A stretch of DNA of 64,000 nucleotides from Favolaschia claudopus (GCA_037176885.1 JAWWNJ010000184.1:344894-408893); one strand, 5' to 3'; numbered from the stretch's first letter, positions 44,450 to 55,841 are shown. Translations and numbers: made by a program. The notes: generated from the sequence alone by a model not told the origin.

Positions 44450-44489
44450 GATGCTCTAACCCGAAGGTATCCAACTGAGCTATTCTGCC
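44450..44489 (-). ncRNA. tRNA-like 5' half with A box, interrupted
   Basis: The minus strand reads GGCAGAATAGCTCAGTTGG, a good 5' tRNA start with pol III A box (TAGCTCAGTTGG). Eight extra bases follow, then GGTTAGAGCATC, which would complete the D arm. No anticodon arm or B box follows at tRNA distance. It is a tRNA fragment or the head of a tRNA-derived SINE, not a working tRNA gene. Confidence 0.45.
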
Positions 44490-44525
44490 GATAGTGGGAA
44501 CGGGACTAAACCCCAGACTTCAACA

Positions 44526-44828
44526 GTTTGTGCTAAGCGGCGGGGACGCTTGACAGGCATGTGGAGCGGGGTCGCTTCGCTAAAGCCAGGTCGCTCGCAT
44601 TTCCTCAGAACAGAAGACTCTGTTGGGCTTGAAACTCGGTACAGTGTCACAAAGGACCCTTAAGAGTGCCTACCTCAGTGCGTTTAATATTCTGCGGGCT
44701 GAGTCCTGTTTAAACGACGATTTGTTAGCGACCTGGCGGGAATGACGTCGTTGGTTGAAGCGTCTCAGCACTATACAGCGATCCCGCGGCACATGCCTGT
44801 CAAGCGGCCCAGCCGCTCCGCACAAACG
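44526..44828. repeat. Inverted-repeat unit of about 300 bp
   Basis: GTTTGTGC...CGCTTGACAGGCATGTG near 44526-44565 is mirrored by CACATGCCTGTCAAGCG...GCACAAAC near 44787-44828. The arms are about 40 bp and imperfect. Target duplication is not clear. Probably a small non-autonomous element. Confidence 0.45.
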
Positions 44829-45467
44829 CTAGATTGTTAGCATGAAGGCAAGCCTCGTCGTGGGCAGCAGTTGCCCATCTCGAATCCATCCGTATGACCA
44901 ATTGCCGCTAATCATGACCTTCATCTTTGGCAGATTGACTTTGAAGCTGCTTACCCGAACAGCGAAACCAAGGAAGCGATATATATGGAGCAGCCGAGGG
45001 GAAATGAGGTGCCAGGGAAGGAAGGTTGGAAATAACATTATAATGGCCATAATGCATTCACTACAAGTTACTAGAATATTTGTTCAAGGGATTCAGAAGA
45101 ACTACAATTTTCCACAGACTCTCCGGCCGGCGGCATTTGAACTAAGCTATATGAGCGCGGATAAATAAGTATCGTTGGACTGTGTATGGTAGACGTCTCA
45201 AAGTTCGCTCGGCCCACACGCTGCGCGCGTCGGCCAGCTCAAATTGAGACGAGGTCATCAGTGGCATGTGTTAAAGTAAATACACCAAGTCTTCGACCTT
45301 CATGCTCCAGTGTGTGCCCACGAACGTGACCGCGAAAGGGACGGCGTGATGGCATCGTGAGAGGAAAGGGAAGAAAAAGGAGAGAATGATGGCGGCCCGT
45401 GCGGGCCTGAAATTTAATGATTGGGCGCACCCCAAAACCCACTTTAGATAGTGGGTATTTCTTGGGT

Positions 45468-45750
45468 ATTTCACTTTCACTGTGGGGTCCGGAAGAAGGA
45501 GTCCGGGGTTGCAGCGGCAGAATGGCAGAGAAAGACTTGATTACCTGCCTCAAACTCGCGAGTTTAGTACACACAATTTTCGTTTTTCGCTGTTCAAATT
45601 TCGCGTTTTGTAACCCTAAGTTAGGAGTACGTCCGATTCCTCTGAAACAAAAATTTCACCTATAAACCATACCCTAGTTCCTGCTAAATCTCGAATCCCG
45701 AAGGATTTTGAGCAAAATTGGGACTGGTCATGAAGTTTTGGCCGCAACCA
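45468..45750. repeat. Dispersed repeat unit, copy 2 (empty site)
   Basis: Reverse-orientation match to the unit at 30.8-31.7 kb, but without the 602-bp TA element. It reads straight through the TA at about 45541-45542. Its right edge meets the copia fragment at about 45750. Confidence 0.7.
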
Positions 45751-46320
45751 TACAGTCACTCTTTCACAGCGCGCCCAGCTGACTTCGAGATGGAAAATAT
45801 CAAATCCAGATCCACACCTCTCCCAGTCGGCATCACTCTCGACTCCTCCATGTCCCCCTCAACTCCCGAAGAGCGCGCGGAAATGATTCGTAAAACATAT
45901 CGCGAACTTTTGGGATCTGTGATGTGGGGTCAGCTTGCAACTCGTCCTGACTTATCATTCGCAGTCAGCGTACTCACTCGGTTCCAAACCAACCCCGGTA
46001 TCGAGCACTGGCGAGCCCTCCTTTACGTTCTCGGGTATATCAAGAACATTCTTGATTATGCGTTGGTTTACTCTCGTGACTGCGCGCTCACTCCTATCGG
46101 TTACAACGACGCCAATTACGCAGGCTGCATTGACACCCGACGATCGACATCAGGGTATGCTTTCGTTATAGACTGTGGAGTATATCGCACTCACTCGCGG
46201 TGCACAGCAGCAGAGGTGGGTGCATGCATGGCTGAAGGAGGTTGGTCTGATGTGCGATGCCAGCTGATGGCGTACCCGTGGGAGATTACGATGAAACGAT
46301 GCACCAAAGTGCAGCAGTGA
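45751..46320 (+). pseudogene. Copia RT end and RNase H fragment
   Basis: The frame encodes a typical copia stretch before and into RNase H: IKSRSTPLPVGITL, SPSTPEERAEM, YRELLGSVMWGQLATRPDLS, RFQTNPGIEHWRALL, GYNDANYAGCIDTRRSTSGY. The RNase H catalytic Asp region (YNDANYAG) is present, but similarity ends soon after SGYAFVID. No RT palm, integrase or LTR adjoins it. It belongs to a different copia lineage from the 4.2-5.6 kb copy, judged by these motifs. Confidence 0.78.
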
Positions 46321-47291
46321 AATCTGACTAGAAAAGAGTAGAGACGAAGTCTGTACTCCAAACCAATACAAAATCCAACTACCAACAACTCCAATGCTGT
46401 GTGTGTGTGTTCGGGGAGGTGGGTCAGGCGTATCGACCGTCAATCTCAGTGAACGACTTAGACAATTCTGCCAGTGCACAGTGCAAATGATCCAAAATCC
46501 AATTTATTGACTACTAACTGCTACACAACCCAGATTGGACTTAAGCAGGTACTTGACCTCGCAGTGGGAGTTCAACAGGTTCAACAGAGGAATAAACAGA
46601 TAGTTGGTTGCCCAGGGTCCTCATCTCATGTTTTCACTGGCAAAATCAGGCCCAACTCAAATTCGTTGACTTCATATCATACAGCCGTTTCGAAAAAAGA
46701 ATGCGGGTTTTGATTGATTTTCGTTTTCGAAATCTGCTTACCTGTGTTTGGTCCCGCGTCCTCGGCTCCACCCTGGTCGAATAAGCTCTTCGTCTCTTTC
46801 AGCGCATTCTCGTGCCAGAGAGTGAGTTGGTGAGGCTCCCTGAACCTTTGAGAATACATCAGAGCTCCAATCTGACCTCCAGCAGGGCTCAAATGCGTGC
46901 TTGAGCCCAGTTGTTTACATCGACAAGCTCACGGCAGTTGTCATGGATGGTCTGGAGAGACCACGGGGATTGGTAGTGAGCACGTGCCCTCTCTCTTTGT
47001 CAGCCTCAGAGATTTTTTCTTCCTTTGCCCCCATCTCCCCCTCCAGCTTTTGGCCTCCGTGGCTTCGTATCTACCTCCGTGGCCTTGCCCTCGTTCTCAT
47101 ACTAGTTTTTGTTGTCCCACCCACCATCCCCAGCTTACTTGTCCCATTTGCGTGTTTGTGTTAGTTAGGCTTATTAGTTTTTAGCTACACGGTGGGCTGC
47201 CGAGGCCCTCCCTCTTGTAGGAGCACTGCGGGGCTCATAGTTTAGCCCTTCCGCCAATTTATACAGATCTAGTACCTGTCAGCTTTTTTTT
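46321..47291. other. No recognised gene
   Basis: Contains a short TG microsatellite near 46400. A 71-codon minus-strand frame at 46677-46892 beginning MSPAGGQIGALMYSQRF could be an exon, but I do not recognise it. The end of this stretch should hold the intron or lost exons upstream of the integrase-core fragment. Confidence 0.35.
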
Positions 47292-48085
47292 ATCGTCTAG
47301 AGGCGCTTCACAAGCTTGATCGCACAAACGCAAAGCATCTGTGGCTGCTGTATCGTCTCTTTCTTGGCATGATTAACCACGATTGCACCCAGTTTCAAAT
47401 TCAGTGGAATGCGCATCCAATCTCGGGTGCTGGCCATGACCGCAGCCCCAATGTAAGAATTGTATAGCCCTAGACGTAAAGCAGCAGCTGATCAGCTCAA
47501 CAGGACATGTTCCTTCTCGGCGGACTTGAGAATGGTGTATACGTACCGACTGACGCCTGTGCAGGCGTTAATCCAGACGTCATTGCAGAGCTATATGGCA
47601 CCCATGGAAATGTGATGCAGAAGGGCGATGGAGAGACTGGGACTGGGCAGCTTGACGACGAAGATGTGCCTGGGGTTGGGGAAGACCTTGAGGTTGACCA
47701 GGAAGACTGGGAGGATATGATTGATGAAGTTGAAGCTGCTAACGCACACCACTTTCATCACGAGCCGGTTCCAGTCCCCAAGCATCAGAATCCCTTTGAT
47801 GATGAAGATTTCGCGACTTTCGACGCTGCGCTGCATGAGGCCAACCGCGTACACCTCATCCCACCCGGATATGGTCTTTTGCGTGAAGAGTGGGAAGGCG
47901 AGATGTACCCAGCGTTTGAGATCATCAAATCCGGGCGGAAGGGGAGTAAAGAGCTTCGTGTTGCCTTGCCTGATTCAATACGGCGTCCTCGAGCGGAGCT
48001 TTGGGGGCGAGCACTTGCTTTCATAGACCGACTTACCTATATGGATGAGGATTCGGAAGCGGAGTCGTCGTCAGAATCAGAATAG
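47292..48085 (+). pseudogene. C-terminal part of an integrase-core-domain gene (two exons)
   Basis: Exon 47292-47451 encodes EALHKLDRTNAKHLWLLYRLFLGMINHDC and FQIQWNAHPISGAG. A 51-base GT-AG intron follows, and exon 47503-48085 starts DMFLLGGLENGVYV. The WNxHPIS block followed by SPNDMxxLG is characteristic of the rve-type integrase-core proteins that are abundant in mushroom genomes. The tail is acidic (DEDVPGVGEDLEVDQEDWED) and ends in a Ser/Glu run. The DDE core that should precede these exons is not visible, so this is the 3' end of a gene whose front is missing or very diverged. Such genes behave as repeats and are probably transposon-derived. Confidence 0.6.
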
Positions 48086-48261
48086 ACTTTTGTTTATATT
48101 CTTTTAATGAGGAAAAGAAAAAGTTATCGGTTACTAGCCATGGTAGCTGCCCTTGTAATAAACACTGGTAAGCCAAACAGCCGCAAGTCTGCCAAATGAT
48201 ATAAATTGTGACAAAACAGATCAAGTCACCTTTGGTTTCTTTCCCTTCCACTCTACCTCTT

Positions 48262-48325
48262 CCCCAGTCCTTGTACTGATGCCGGGCATGGCCCTTGCCG
48301 AAAACGGCAGCTTTGTTCGTGTTTG
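48262..48325. repeat. Inverted partner of the 50.58-kb segment
   Basis: About 55 bases (GGGCATGGCCCTTGCCGAAAACGGCAGCTTT at its core, here split only for description) match the reverse complement of 50580-50640 at high identity. The two copies face each other across two TA elements and 2.3 kb. They may be the remains of a duplicated exon or long inverted termini. Confidence 0.5.
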
Positions 48326-48439
48326 GTTGGCTGAGCACCTTGGTTCCAACTTCGCAAAGGCTTCAACCTCTTCAAACGGCATCCAATCCCTTGGGTCACT
48401 TTGTGAATATTGTAGGAAACAAGCATTGCAACAAAAGTA

Positions 48440-49583
48440 CAGTGGTGGCAAATAGAAATTGCCGTGGCTTTTTGGCCGAAATCTTACTGTATTATACTTC
48501 ACCGAATGACCTAAAATAAGATGTAGAGATAGATATATGATACTACTGTACCACTTAGAACACTCAGCTATATATTATGACAATGCATCAATAACAGGAC
48601 AGTTTCTGATTATTGCCGTATCTGGAAAAGCTCAATGTATCCTCAGCAAAAAATAGGATCAAAGTGGATGACTTCCCATAGTACTAAATATTTTTTTTCG
48701 AATATCTGTGCTTTTCCGGAAGAGATGCCGAGGGACCCCATCGGGCTCAGATCTCATTTCAGCTGTTTTTAAACCGTACTAAAGCTTGTTAGATGGTGAA
48801 TCTGAACAGGGGGTCCCTACCCCCTGTTCAGATTTAATCCGCCTGCTTATCCACTGAATAGATGAATCTGGGAAGTGTGGACCTCCTGCCGATCTCGGGT
48901 GCTCGGTTATTCCCGCTTGCCATTTGTCGGCAACCTTCGGAACCCATAAGTCGCGGTGATGCCGGGTAAGCAAATGGTCCGTTTGATGGCTGCCACCAAA
49001 AAACGCGTATTGACGCGTCGCAAACGCGTCGAGACACGCAGAGGAGACGAAAGGGGCTCCTGCAGGCCTACCTAAGAGTTTTCAACCTGTGAGAGAGTTT
49101 TGAATTAAACTATTCCATGTCTACTCATATAAAAGCATGCTGGAAACGACCGGATAATATTTCGACACCATCAAAGCTCATCAAAGCTTGAGCTCACAAC
49201 GGGCTGCTTGAAGTTGGTCCTTTTAGCTATTTTCTCTGCATTTTCAGCTATTTTGGGTGAAAATAGCCAACTTTGAGCGGCTGCTGTGAGCTCAAATGAG
49301 GGTCAATTCCATTCAGCCAAAGTAAAAACTAGGACTGTTTTTCAAGTACTTTCATCCTATTATGACACCTTTTCGCTGAGGGTTCATTGTATTTTTCCGG
49401 ATATGGCAAAAATCGGAACTCATCCTATGATGATGCATTCTCAGGGAGTAATATATTGCTGATTGTTCCAAGAGGTACAAAAGCATCACATACCCATCTC
49501 TACATCTTATTTGAGGTCATTCGGTGAAGTATACAGCCAGATTTTCACCAAAAAGCCACGGCAATTTCTATTTGCCACCACTG
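48440..49583. mobile_element. TA-type element with about 260-bp inverted repeats
   Basis: From each end the same sequence reads inward: CAGTGGTGGCAAATAGAAAT, GCCGTGGCTTTTTGG, CTTCACCGAATGACCT, ATAAGATGTAGAGAT and beyond. Similarity extends to about 48705 on the left and about 49325 on the right. TA flanks both sides (48438-48439 and 49584-49585). The 1144-bp element has no transposase frame. It is a non-autonomous Tc1/mariner-type element with unusually long arms. The interior contains a truncated C-rich hairpin near 48810-48840. Confidence 0.85.
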
Positions 49584-49585
49584 TA

Positions 49586-49692
49586 CCATGCCGGATTTTG
49601 AATTTTATGTGATTTGGTCTGATAATTGCCTTGTTATTGGAAAACCCGACTATCACACAATATATAAGGGCAAATCGAAAAATCCGGCATAG
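49586..49692. mobile_element. 107-bp TA-type MITE abutting the previous element
   Basis: The arms read C(C/T)ATGCCGGATTTT and are flanked by TA at 49584-49585 and 49693-49694. It shares its left TA with the right target of the 48440-49583 element, so the two sit back to back. Confidence 0.65.
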
Positions 49693-49694
49693 TA

Positions 49695-50637
49695 CCTTTG
49701 TTTAGTTGTGATTTTGAACAGATTTGTCCGCGGTGGTCAAAAGGGATTCGGAGAGATTCGAAGGAGGAGATACATTTCTACGGTGATCACTCGAAACCGC
49801 CCACCGGAGAATTTGGATACAGCTGGTATGCTCTATCAAGTCTTCAGAAAGCTTTGGAAACTCTGTAGCAACATGTCTTGAGGGTTTGAGCAGGATAAGT
49901 GAACAGCAACAATCATAAGGAGGTGGTCAATGCAATTATCAAAGTGAAATGCTGATAACTTCTTCATTCCACAAGGGATTCGCTGAAACCAAAGTAGGAC
50001 TATCTATCAATTTATTGCCTTTGTAGAAGTACTGTCCCAGATTTTTTATTTTCGAGCTTCGGGGGGGCTCACAGGACGTTGATTTCACGGAAATTCAGCG
50101 AAAATTCATGTTTTCTGGCATGAAAACAAAGATTCCTGTACACATGATGATATATCGACATACGCTGAACACATCTCACACGGAGGTTGAAATATTTTGG
50201 GCCGCCGTTCAGCCTGGGGAGCGAGTGATATGCGCCGTTGTTGACTGTTGTGACGGCCGTGACATGACTCACAAGCGAGCGAGATCCACGTATTTCTGGT
50301 TCAATTTCGAGTCTGGGGCAAAGTCAAAGGATGTAAAGTGTAGATCTTGAGTTTTCGAAGGGTTTGGAGGGTGTTTTATATATTTTCTCCTGGAGGTCAA
50401 ATCCTCACTGTATTCCACGCGGTTCTCATTTGGCTCATATCACTCAGCAGGTGGAGAATTTCTCACATATTATTGGAGAGCCATGTTATAGAACTTTATT
50501 TGAGACTTTTCTACCCTCCAACATGGTTGTGGAGGGCAGAAATCGACGGGACATGCAAAGAACGAGTTTGATTGGGGACAAACACGAAGAAAGCTGCCGT
50601 TTTCGGCAAGGGCCATGCCCGTCATCACTTGTACCCA
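49695..50637. other. No recognised gene
   Basis: Contains CGAAGGAGGAGATACA near 49757, resembling an inner arm of the 3.4-3.9 kb foldback, and an 80-codon frame at 50108-50350 with no known motif. The last 60 bases are the partner of 48262-48325 and could encode the residues just before the start chosen for the next gene. Confidence 0.35.
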
Positions 50638-52118
50638 ATGTCCCGCCCTTGTCAAGCCGAGGATTCTGACGGCGACGAATGCGATTGTGAGGACTTCGCC
50701 CCCCAAAAAAACGAAGAGAATGTCTGCCGAAGGTGCATTCACAAAAGACGCCAGCATCCAGAAGCCGACCGAGACACGGTAACCTCTATTCTGCATAAGG
50801 CAAGGGCTGAGCATGAGCCTGCGGCCACGTCTGGCTCAGGATCGTCCTTGCTGAGCCAGGCAAAGCGAGAGTCGCTCGGTGGGATGCGGGCAATGCGGGC
50901 CGAAAAGCAGAAAATTGACCAAGGGCACCAGCAAGGTAATATTTTGTGCAGCAGCTTGTTATCTCGACTCTCTGACTTCAGTGTCCAAGGGTGCTTCGAA
51001 GTCGTCTGCAAGGTCCACTCGGCCACGTTCCAAGACAGTCGATGAGCCAGCTTCCAATGCCACATTCATGGTTGACGGTGTCATTCTCTTGACTGCTGGT
51101 TTGGTTGAGGACGTGTGTACAAGCTTCTTTCTTGTTCCTTGTAGTTTTTTTAAATGCGCAGGGCAACACGTTTGGGCTTCCGGATGACAGTATACCTAAT
51201 AAGGCCGAAATACAAACACTTGTCAACCGCGGTGTGGCCTACTACAAACCGAATGGGCGAGGCATCCCCATCTCAGTCAGTACTGACCATGAAGAGGTTG
51301 TCGACCTCTTGTCAGAGCTGCTAACTTACCGCAGCCGATGCGGTATTTTGAGGAAGCTGGTGACATCAAGTTCACCGACGACGAGGGGAACTCCGTTGTA
51401 AGTGCACCACGCTGGTGTCTTTTGACTCGAGCAAGTCAGCGCCTTGAGTAGAATTCCTTTTTCACACTATGTATATCACCCGTATTTCTAGATGTGCAGC
51501 AATACATTTTTCAACAGCCATGGAATTCCGCAAAAAAAGTCTGGGGAGACTGTCATTCAGAGCCGGGAGCCCAGAAGGCAATGGCCACAATCACGCACAC
51601 ATTTTATACGACCGGTCAATAAAGTACAGGGCAAAGACGATGAACGTTGGCGGTGAGCCGGCGCCGGTAATCGCGCACTGGTCTCCGGGTGCACACCTTT
51701 CGACGGAGGTTAGAATTTCAACCACGGTGTACCCTGAACATTCGGGTACCATTCTTGTGCCAACCGAGCGCAACCCCACCACTGATGACACGCCACTTGG
51801 GAAAGTGTTGTCGGCCTTTCCGAGCGTCTGTTTTCTTTGCTGAAAAGGGTTTTTGCGATGGGTCATGCACCATTTCCATCTTATCCGCAGGAATGTTACC
51901 TCCCGTATCAACGTGAATGCTGTGAACGACTCGAACAACAGGGTCCAGCAGTTTGCAACCACATACAACGTGCAGGCGTCTCCTGTTTGGCAGTATCCGG
52001 CATCAAAGTACTTGCAGCGCTTGGCTGAGGAGCTAATCAGCACGAAAGGAAAGTATGTATGTCGGAAGTGCACGAACTGCGGTGGCTCCGCTGCCTCTGG
52101 TGTCGACGCCCATTTTTG
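50638..52118 (+). pseudogene. Decayed paralogue of the 32.8-kb Cys/His-cluster gene
   Basis: The first exon starts MSRPCQAEDSDGDECDC and continues to NVCRRCIHKRRQHPE, the same C-x(n)-C-x-C...C-x2-C-x-H...HP cluster as the 32.8-kb gene. GT-AG introns (about 50936-50980 and 51113-51161) join a Ser/Arg-rich linker to the domain VDGVILLTAGLVED, LVNRGVAYYKPNGRGI, VVDLLSELL and MRYFEEAGDIKFTDDEGNS. A frameshift lies near 51325 between SELL and the next segment. Later parts (YDRSIKYRAKTMNV near 51.6 kb; ASPVWQYPASKYLQRLAEEL near 52.0 kb) are in differing frames. Function is unknown and the gene is probably dead. Confidence 0.5.
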
Positions 52119-52423
52119 AAAGACATATGGTGGCAGCAACAATCGCAATAGCCGCCAGCAAGCCAAAAACGTGTTGACAACGTGTTCGATTACCAAGCCA
52201 CTCCCATGATTGGCTCACGCAGTTGGCAAGACGTGACTCCCCCCCTTCCCCGACAGTAAAAATACTTTTTTCTCGAGGCGGATTTGAGACATCAGTGATA
52301 CGATCAATCAATCAGTCATATAAGCTTACGGAATATACCCACCGACTAGGTCACGGTGCATGAGAACTACAGTCGTCACTGTCCATAATCCATACCTTCT
52401 GCGAAGGTCATAACTAGTGATCA

Positions 52424-52575
52424 CCACGGGTATCCCGCGGGTCTCCCGAGCTGAACCCGTGCCCGTACCCGGACTATGACCCGTCCCGCGCGGCGGGTAC
52501 GGGAACCCGTAACCCATACCCGCGGGAGTCTGGTGGCTCCACGGGTACCCGCCACCCGCCAAACCCCGCCATACC
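52424..52575. repeat. Left subterminal ACCCGT-type repeats of the hAT element
   Basis: A dense cluster of ACCCGT, CGGGTA and related hexamers in both orientations. The matching right-side cluster is at about 57912-58012. Many hAT elements carry such clustered short motifs as transposase-binding sites. That role is inferred here. Confidence 0.65.
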
Positions 52576-52656
52576 CGTAGCCACTTAATCGAAGCCCAAG
52601 ACCGTAGGACAACCACGATGTATATTAGAATGTCCATTAATGAAAAAACCACATTA

Positions 52657-53935
52657 TCAAGTGCGCTGTACTTGTTTACCCTTTGAAACGCGCTTCTCTG
52701 AAGCCTCCGCATTAACCTCCTCCTCAATGGTAGGCATTTTCGTCACCTCCTTCATATCCTCGTCATCTATCAAACCTTGCTGGCTCCAACAGCCAAGACA
52801 CATCAGCATACGACCTGTCTCCGCAGATAAACGGTTCCGAATGCTCGAGATAAGTAAACGACCACGGCTGAATTGAATTTCAACATAAACCGAAGTTGCT
52901 AACCGACGTGAATTAGATAAATAATTCGGAGGTGGTACAAATTAGACTCACGCGAGACAGATAAGTAGTCTCGGGCCATGCGCGAGAGGACGGGATACTT
53001 CTCGGAGTTGTGCAACCACCAACGAAGAACATCATCAACACCCTTGGCACGCGGCTCAGCCAGATATGTTGCAAGCTCGTTGCCTGTTGACCTCGAGGTT
53101 TGGGGTGCGTTATCATCCTCGATGTCCATCATGTCGAACATATTGGTCGAAGTCTGAAAAGAAATTAAAATATGGCAGTGAAAGAAAAGATATAAATACC
53201 GATTCAATCTTCTCCAACAACGGTGCGGACTCGTCGTCCACTTCAATGACTGCAGCATCGTGAGCGTCTTTATATTCTTGAAATACCTCTTCAAGCTGCT
53301 GTCTAGCTTCGTTGATATCTTCCTCGTCCCAATCATTGCGTTCCATATAGTCGAGTTTGTAACGAGGATGAAGAACTGTGAAAGTATTAGACCAAAGCCG
53401 AACATAAGCAAAGAACAGAAAGCGAACTGAGGGCAATACGATAAATACGAGAATAATACGACTTCGAGTAGTACCGGTTGAGAGTTTTCTTTGCCGAAAG
53501 AAGAGCTAACTTGATGGGTGTCGAAAAAGACTTTGATTCACCGGCCGATTTCTTGACAACGGCAGTCGCAAGCATAGAATCAATTTTGTCCATAGCTGGA
53601 ATCACGGTGGCGAGAGTGGCAGAGTTGCGTGAAAAAAACCGTGTAGCATCCTTGAACGACTGAAAAATACAAGGTCAGGAATCGACAGATAGAATAAGTA
53701 TAAAGATTACCTGAAGAAAGTCTCGAAGATCCTCGAGGATTGTCCATCTACAGGCATATTAGCTTTGTAAAATGAAAAGAACGATTGAACACACTCGAGA
53801 GAGCTAAGATTATAATTTGAAAGGCCGTTCGAGTCATCGAAGGTGAAGTCCCGAATCGCCTTCTTGTAGTCCAAAGCGGTGTTGATCATGTCGAAGGTCG
53901 AATTCCACCGGGTCCTAACGACAGTCTGAATTCAG
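52657..53935 (-). pseudogene. hAT transposase, C-terminal part
   Basis: Exons read, in order, TRWNSTFDMINTALDYKKAI, then SFKDATRFFS and PAMDKIDSMLATAV, then YKLDYMERNDWDEEDINEAR, then the dimerisation domain NELATYLAEPRAKGVDDVLRWW, YPVLSRMARDYLSV and FSRGRLLISSIRNRLSAET. The stop is at 52657-52659. These are the conserved blocks of the second half of hAT transposases (Dimer_Tnp_hAT at the end, with the WW and ARDYLSV signatures). Short introns separate them. The exons themselves show little damage, so loss of function comes mainly from the missing middle. It is on the same strand as the N-terminal part at 56.3 kb. Confidence 0.82.
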
Positions 53936-54877
53936 TTCTCACCGTTACAGAGCAAGTAGAAATAAAATCTGCACTCCACATTCAATAGACGCTCGTCACC
54001 AACCTGCGGTTGGTTCCTCGCGTCTTTGTGTCCAAGATCCCGATCCCAATACGTAGATTGATCCCGGTCTCCTCTAATGAATCCAGTCAGGCGAACAGCA
54101 TTGAGAGCAGCCAGCAAATGCAGGTCGGCCCCTGTGCGACTTGTGAGGGAGGATAAGCAAGTGCAGGTTGACGCTCGTAGGCAATTCCTGTTTATGGTTG
54201 CATGAAGGTGAACACCCACAGAGCAAAGAAATTGAACAGGGAGACTCTGGGAGAGGCATCATAACCATACCAGGGACATCTGCATTGTGCACATTCATGT
54301 TGACACTCGTAGGATGAGCCAAATTCAACTCTACAGCTTCAGACATAAGAAGACTCGGAGCACTGGCGATAAGGGACTTGGGGATTGCGCTCGTAGCCGG
54401 ATTCCAGAGCGCGGTTGAATAGAGGATAAGATAGCAATATCCCAAATGAGTTAAGTGTCAACGAAAGGATGTTCTGTCCAATACAGCTGGGAAAGCGAGT
54501 ATGTAGTACTATAGATGATGACACTCACTCCTGGGGAACATCAATTTTTCATGGAAGAATAAGCAGAGCATTCAAGGTCGTACTCGTAGGGAGATACCAA
54601 GTTTCACCGAGCAGAAATTCCAGTCCGCCGAATCGAGATTCTTCTAAGACAAACAGAAACAAAAACTGAAAACTGGAAGCCAGAACAATGCAAAATGAGA
54701 CTTGAGAAGCTGCACTCCCAGTGGCGGAGGGCAAGACAGAGCAAGCTGCAATAAGCACGCGCAGGAGGACGGTAGACGGAAACAACAACCGGATGCCGGG
54801 ATAACCGTTAACCGAAGCCGGTTTGACAGTTGTCTCTAGACAAAGAAAGACGATTACGGCACACTCTGAATTGTATA
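53936..54877. other. Foreign block replacing the middle of the hAT gene
   Basis: Where the catalytic DDE core of the hAT transposase should lie I find only short, unrelated open frames. GACACTCGTAGG and GTTGACGCTCGTAGG type motifs recur a few times. No boundaries or target duplication could be set. The region either represents an older insertion with associated deletion, or decayed coding DNA. Confidence 0.4.
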
Positions 54878-55841
54878 CAGCTGTTTTACGGTTTTTGTCC
54901 GGTTTTTGATGGAGTGGGGTTCTTCAAAGTTGTTTACCTGTGATTGCTTGTGCATACCCTCGCCGAGGAGCCGGAGGCAGTTCAACCGCTCCACCGCAGC
55001 CCCACTGCATTCACTGGTGGAGCAAAATGCTGGAAATAGCCCAATCTAGTGCTGGCCATAAATATGATACGAAAAAATATATTATGAATATATTCAAATA
55101 AATATGAATACGATACGGTGCTCAACCCCTTCACTGAATATGAATACGGGTGAATATGAATATGCCAGAATATGGATACGAATACGATACGGCTGGGGCA
55201 TATTCGAATATATCTGAATATGTTTGAATACCACTGCGGCGTGATTTGGCCCCTCGGCGGTGCCTCCCGGGGGAAATTTCTAGGGTGATCATTGGTCTAT
55301 ATCAACAACAATCAGCCCAGCAATATCTCCCGTGGTCTTCCGAGGCATTTGGCATAGATCCGACCAGTGTCGGGCGTCTCGGATCAACCTTCCATACCGG
55401 CATCCTTGGTCTCCGAGCCGTCCAATGTTGGGATTTGACCTTGTATATGGTGCAGGTCATTCAGGACATCGAATAGACGGAATATGAGTGATAATCAAGC
55501 ATATTGAACACCTATTTGACTTGGTCAATGTGCCAGCTATAGTAAGTTTTAGGTGAGTGAATATATTCAAATATATTCATAATATATTCGTATTCAGCCC
55601 CTATGAATATGAATACGATACACTACAAATACGATACGCCGCTGGCGTATTCAAAATTTCAGAATATGTTTGAATATGAATACGATACGGAAAATTCGTA
55701 TCGTATCGTATTTATAGCCAGCACTAGGCCCCAATCTGAGGTCAGAGTGGAGCCATACGGCGACTCAGAGGCATACAGGTGTAAACAAGAAACGAAATGC
55801 CCCACTCGATCAAAAACCGGACAAAATCCGTAAAACAGCTG
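54878..55841. mobile_element. TA-type element, 964 bp, nested in the hAT element
   Basis: The arms begin CAGCTGTTTTACGG followed by TTTTTGTCCGG and pair with CCGGACAAAATCCGTAAAACAGCTG at the other end, about 42 bp with few mismatches. TA flanks both ends (54876-54877 and 55842-55843). It contains a further AT-rich element at 55046-55727, so its own length before that insertion was about 280 bp. Confidence 0.82.
55046..55727. mobile_element. AT-rich hAT-like MITE with GATACG repeats, third nesting level
   Basis: Ends read CTAGTGCTGGC(C/T)ATAAATA(T/C)GATACG in inverted orientation. Close inside, GAATATGAATACGATACG-type units repeat many times. The flanks AGCCCAAT and GCCCCAAT are an imperfect 8-bp duplication. 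The interior contains about 250 bp of non-repetitive sequence without a gene. The TAGTG...CACTA end and about 8-bp target fit hAT. Confidence 0.68.

Noticed and set aside
51591..52196. 201-codon minus-strand open frame
   Set aside because: It is antisense to the decayed Cys/His-cluster gene, has no recognisable motif and looks like a shadow frame.
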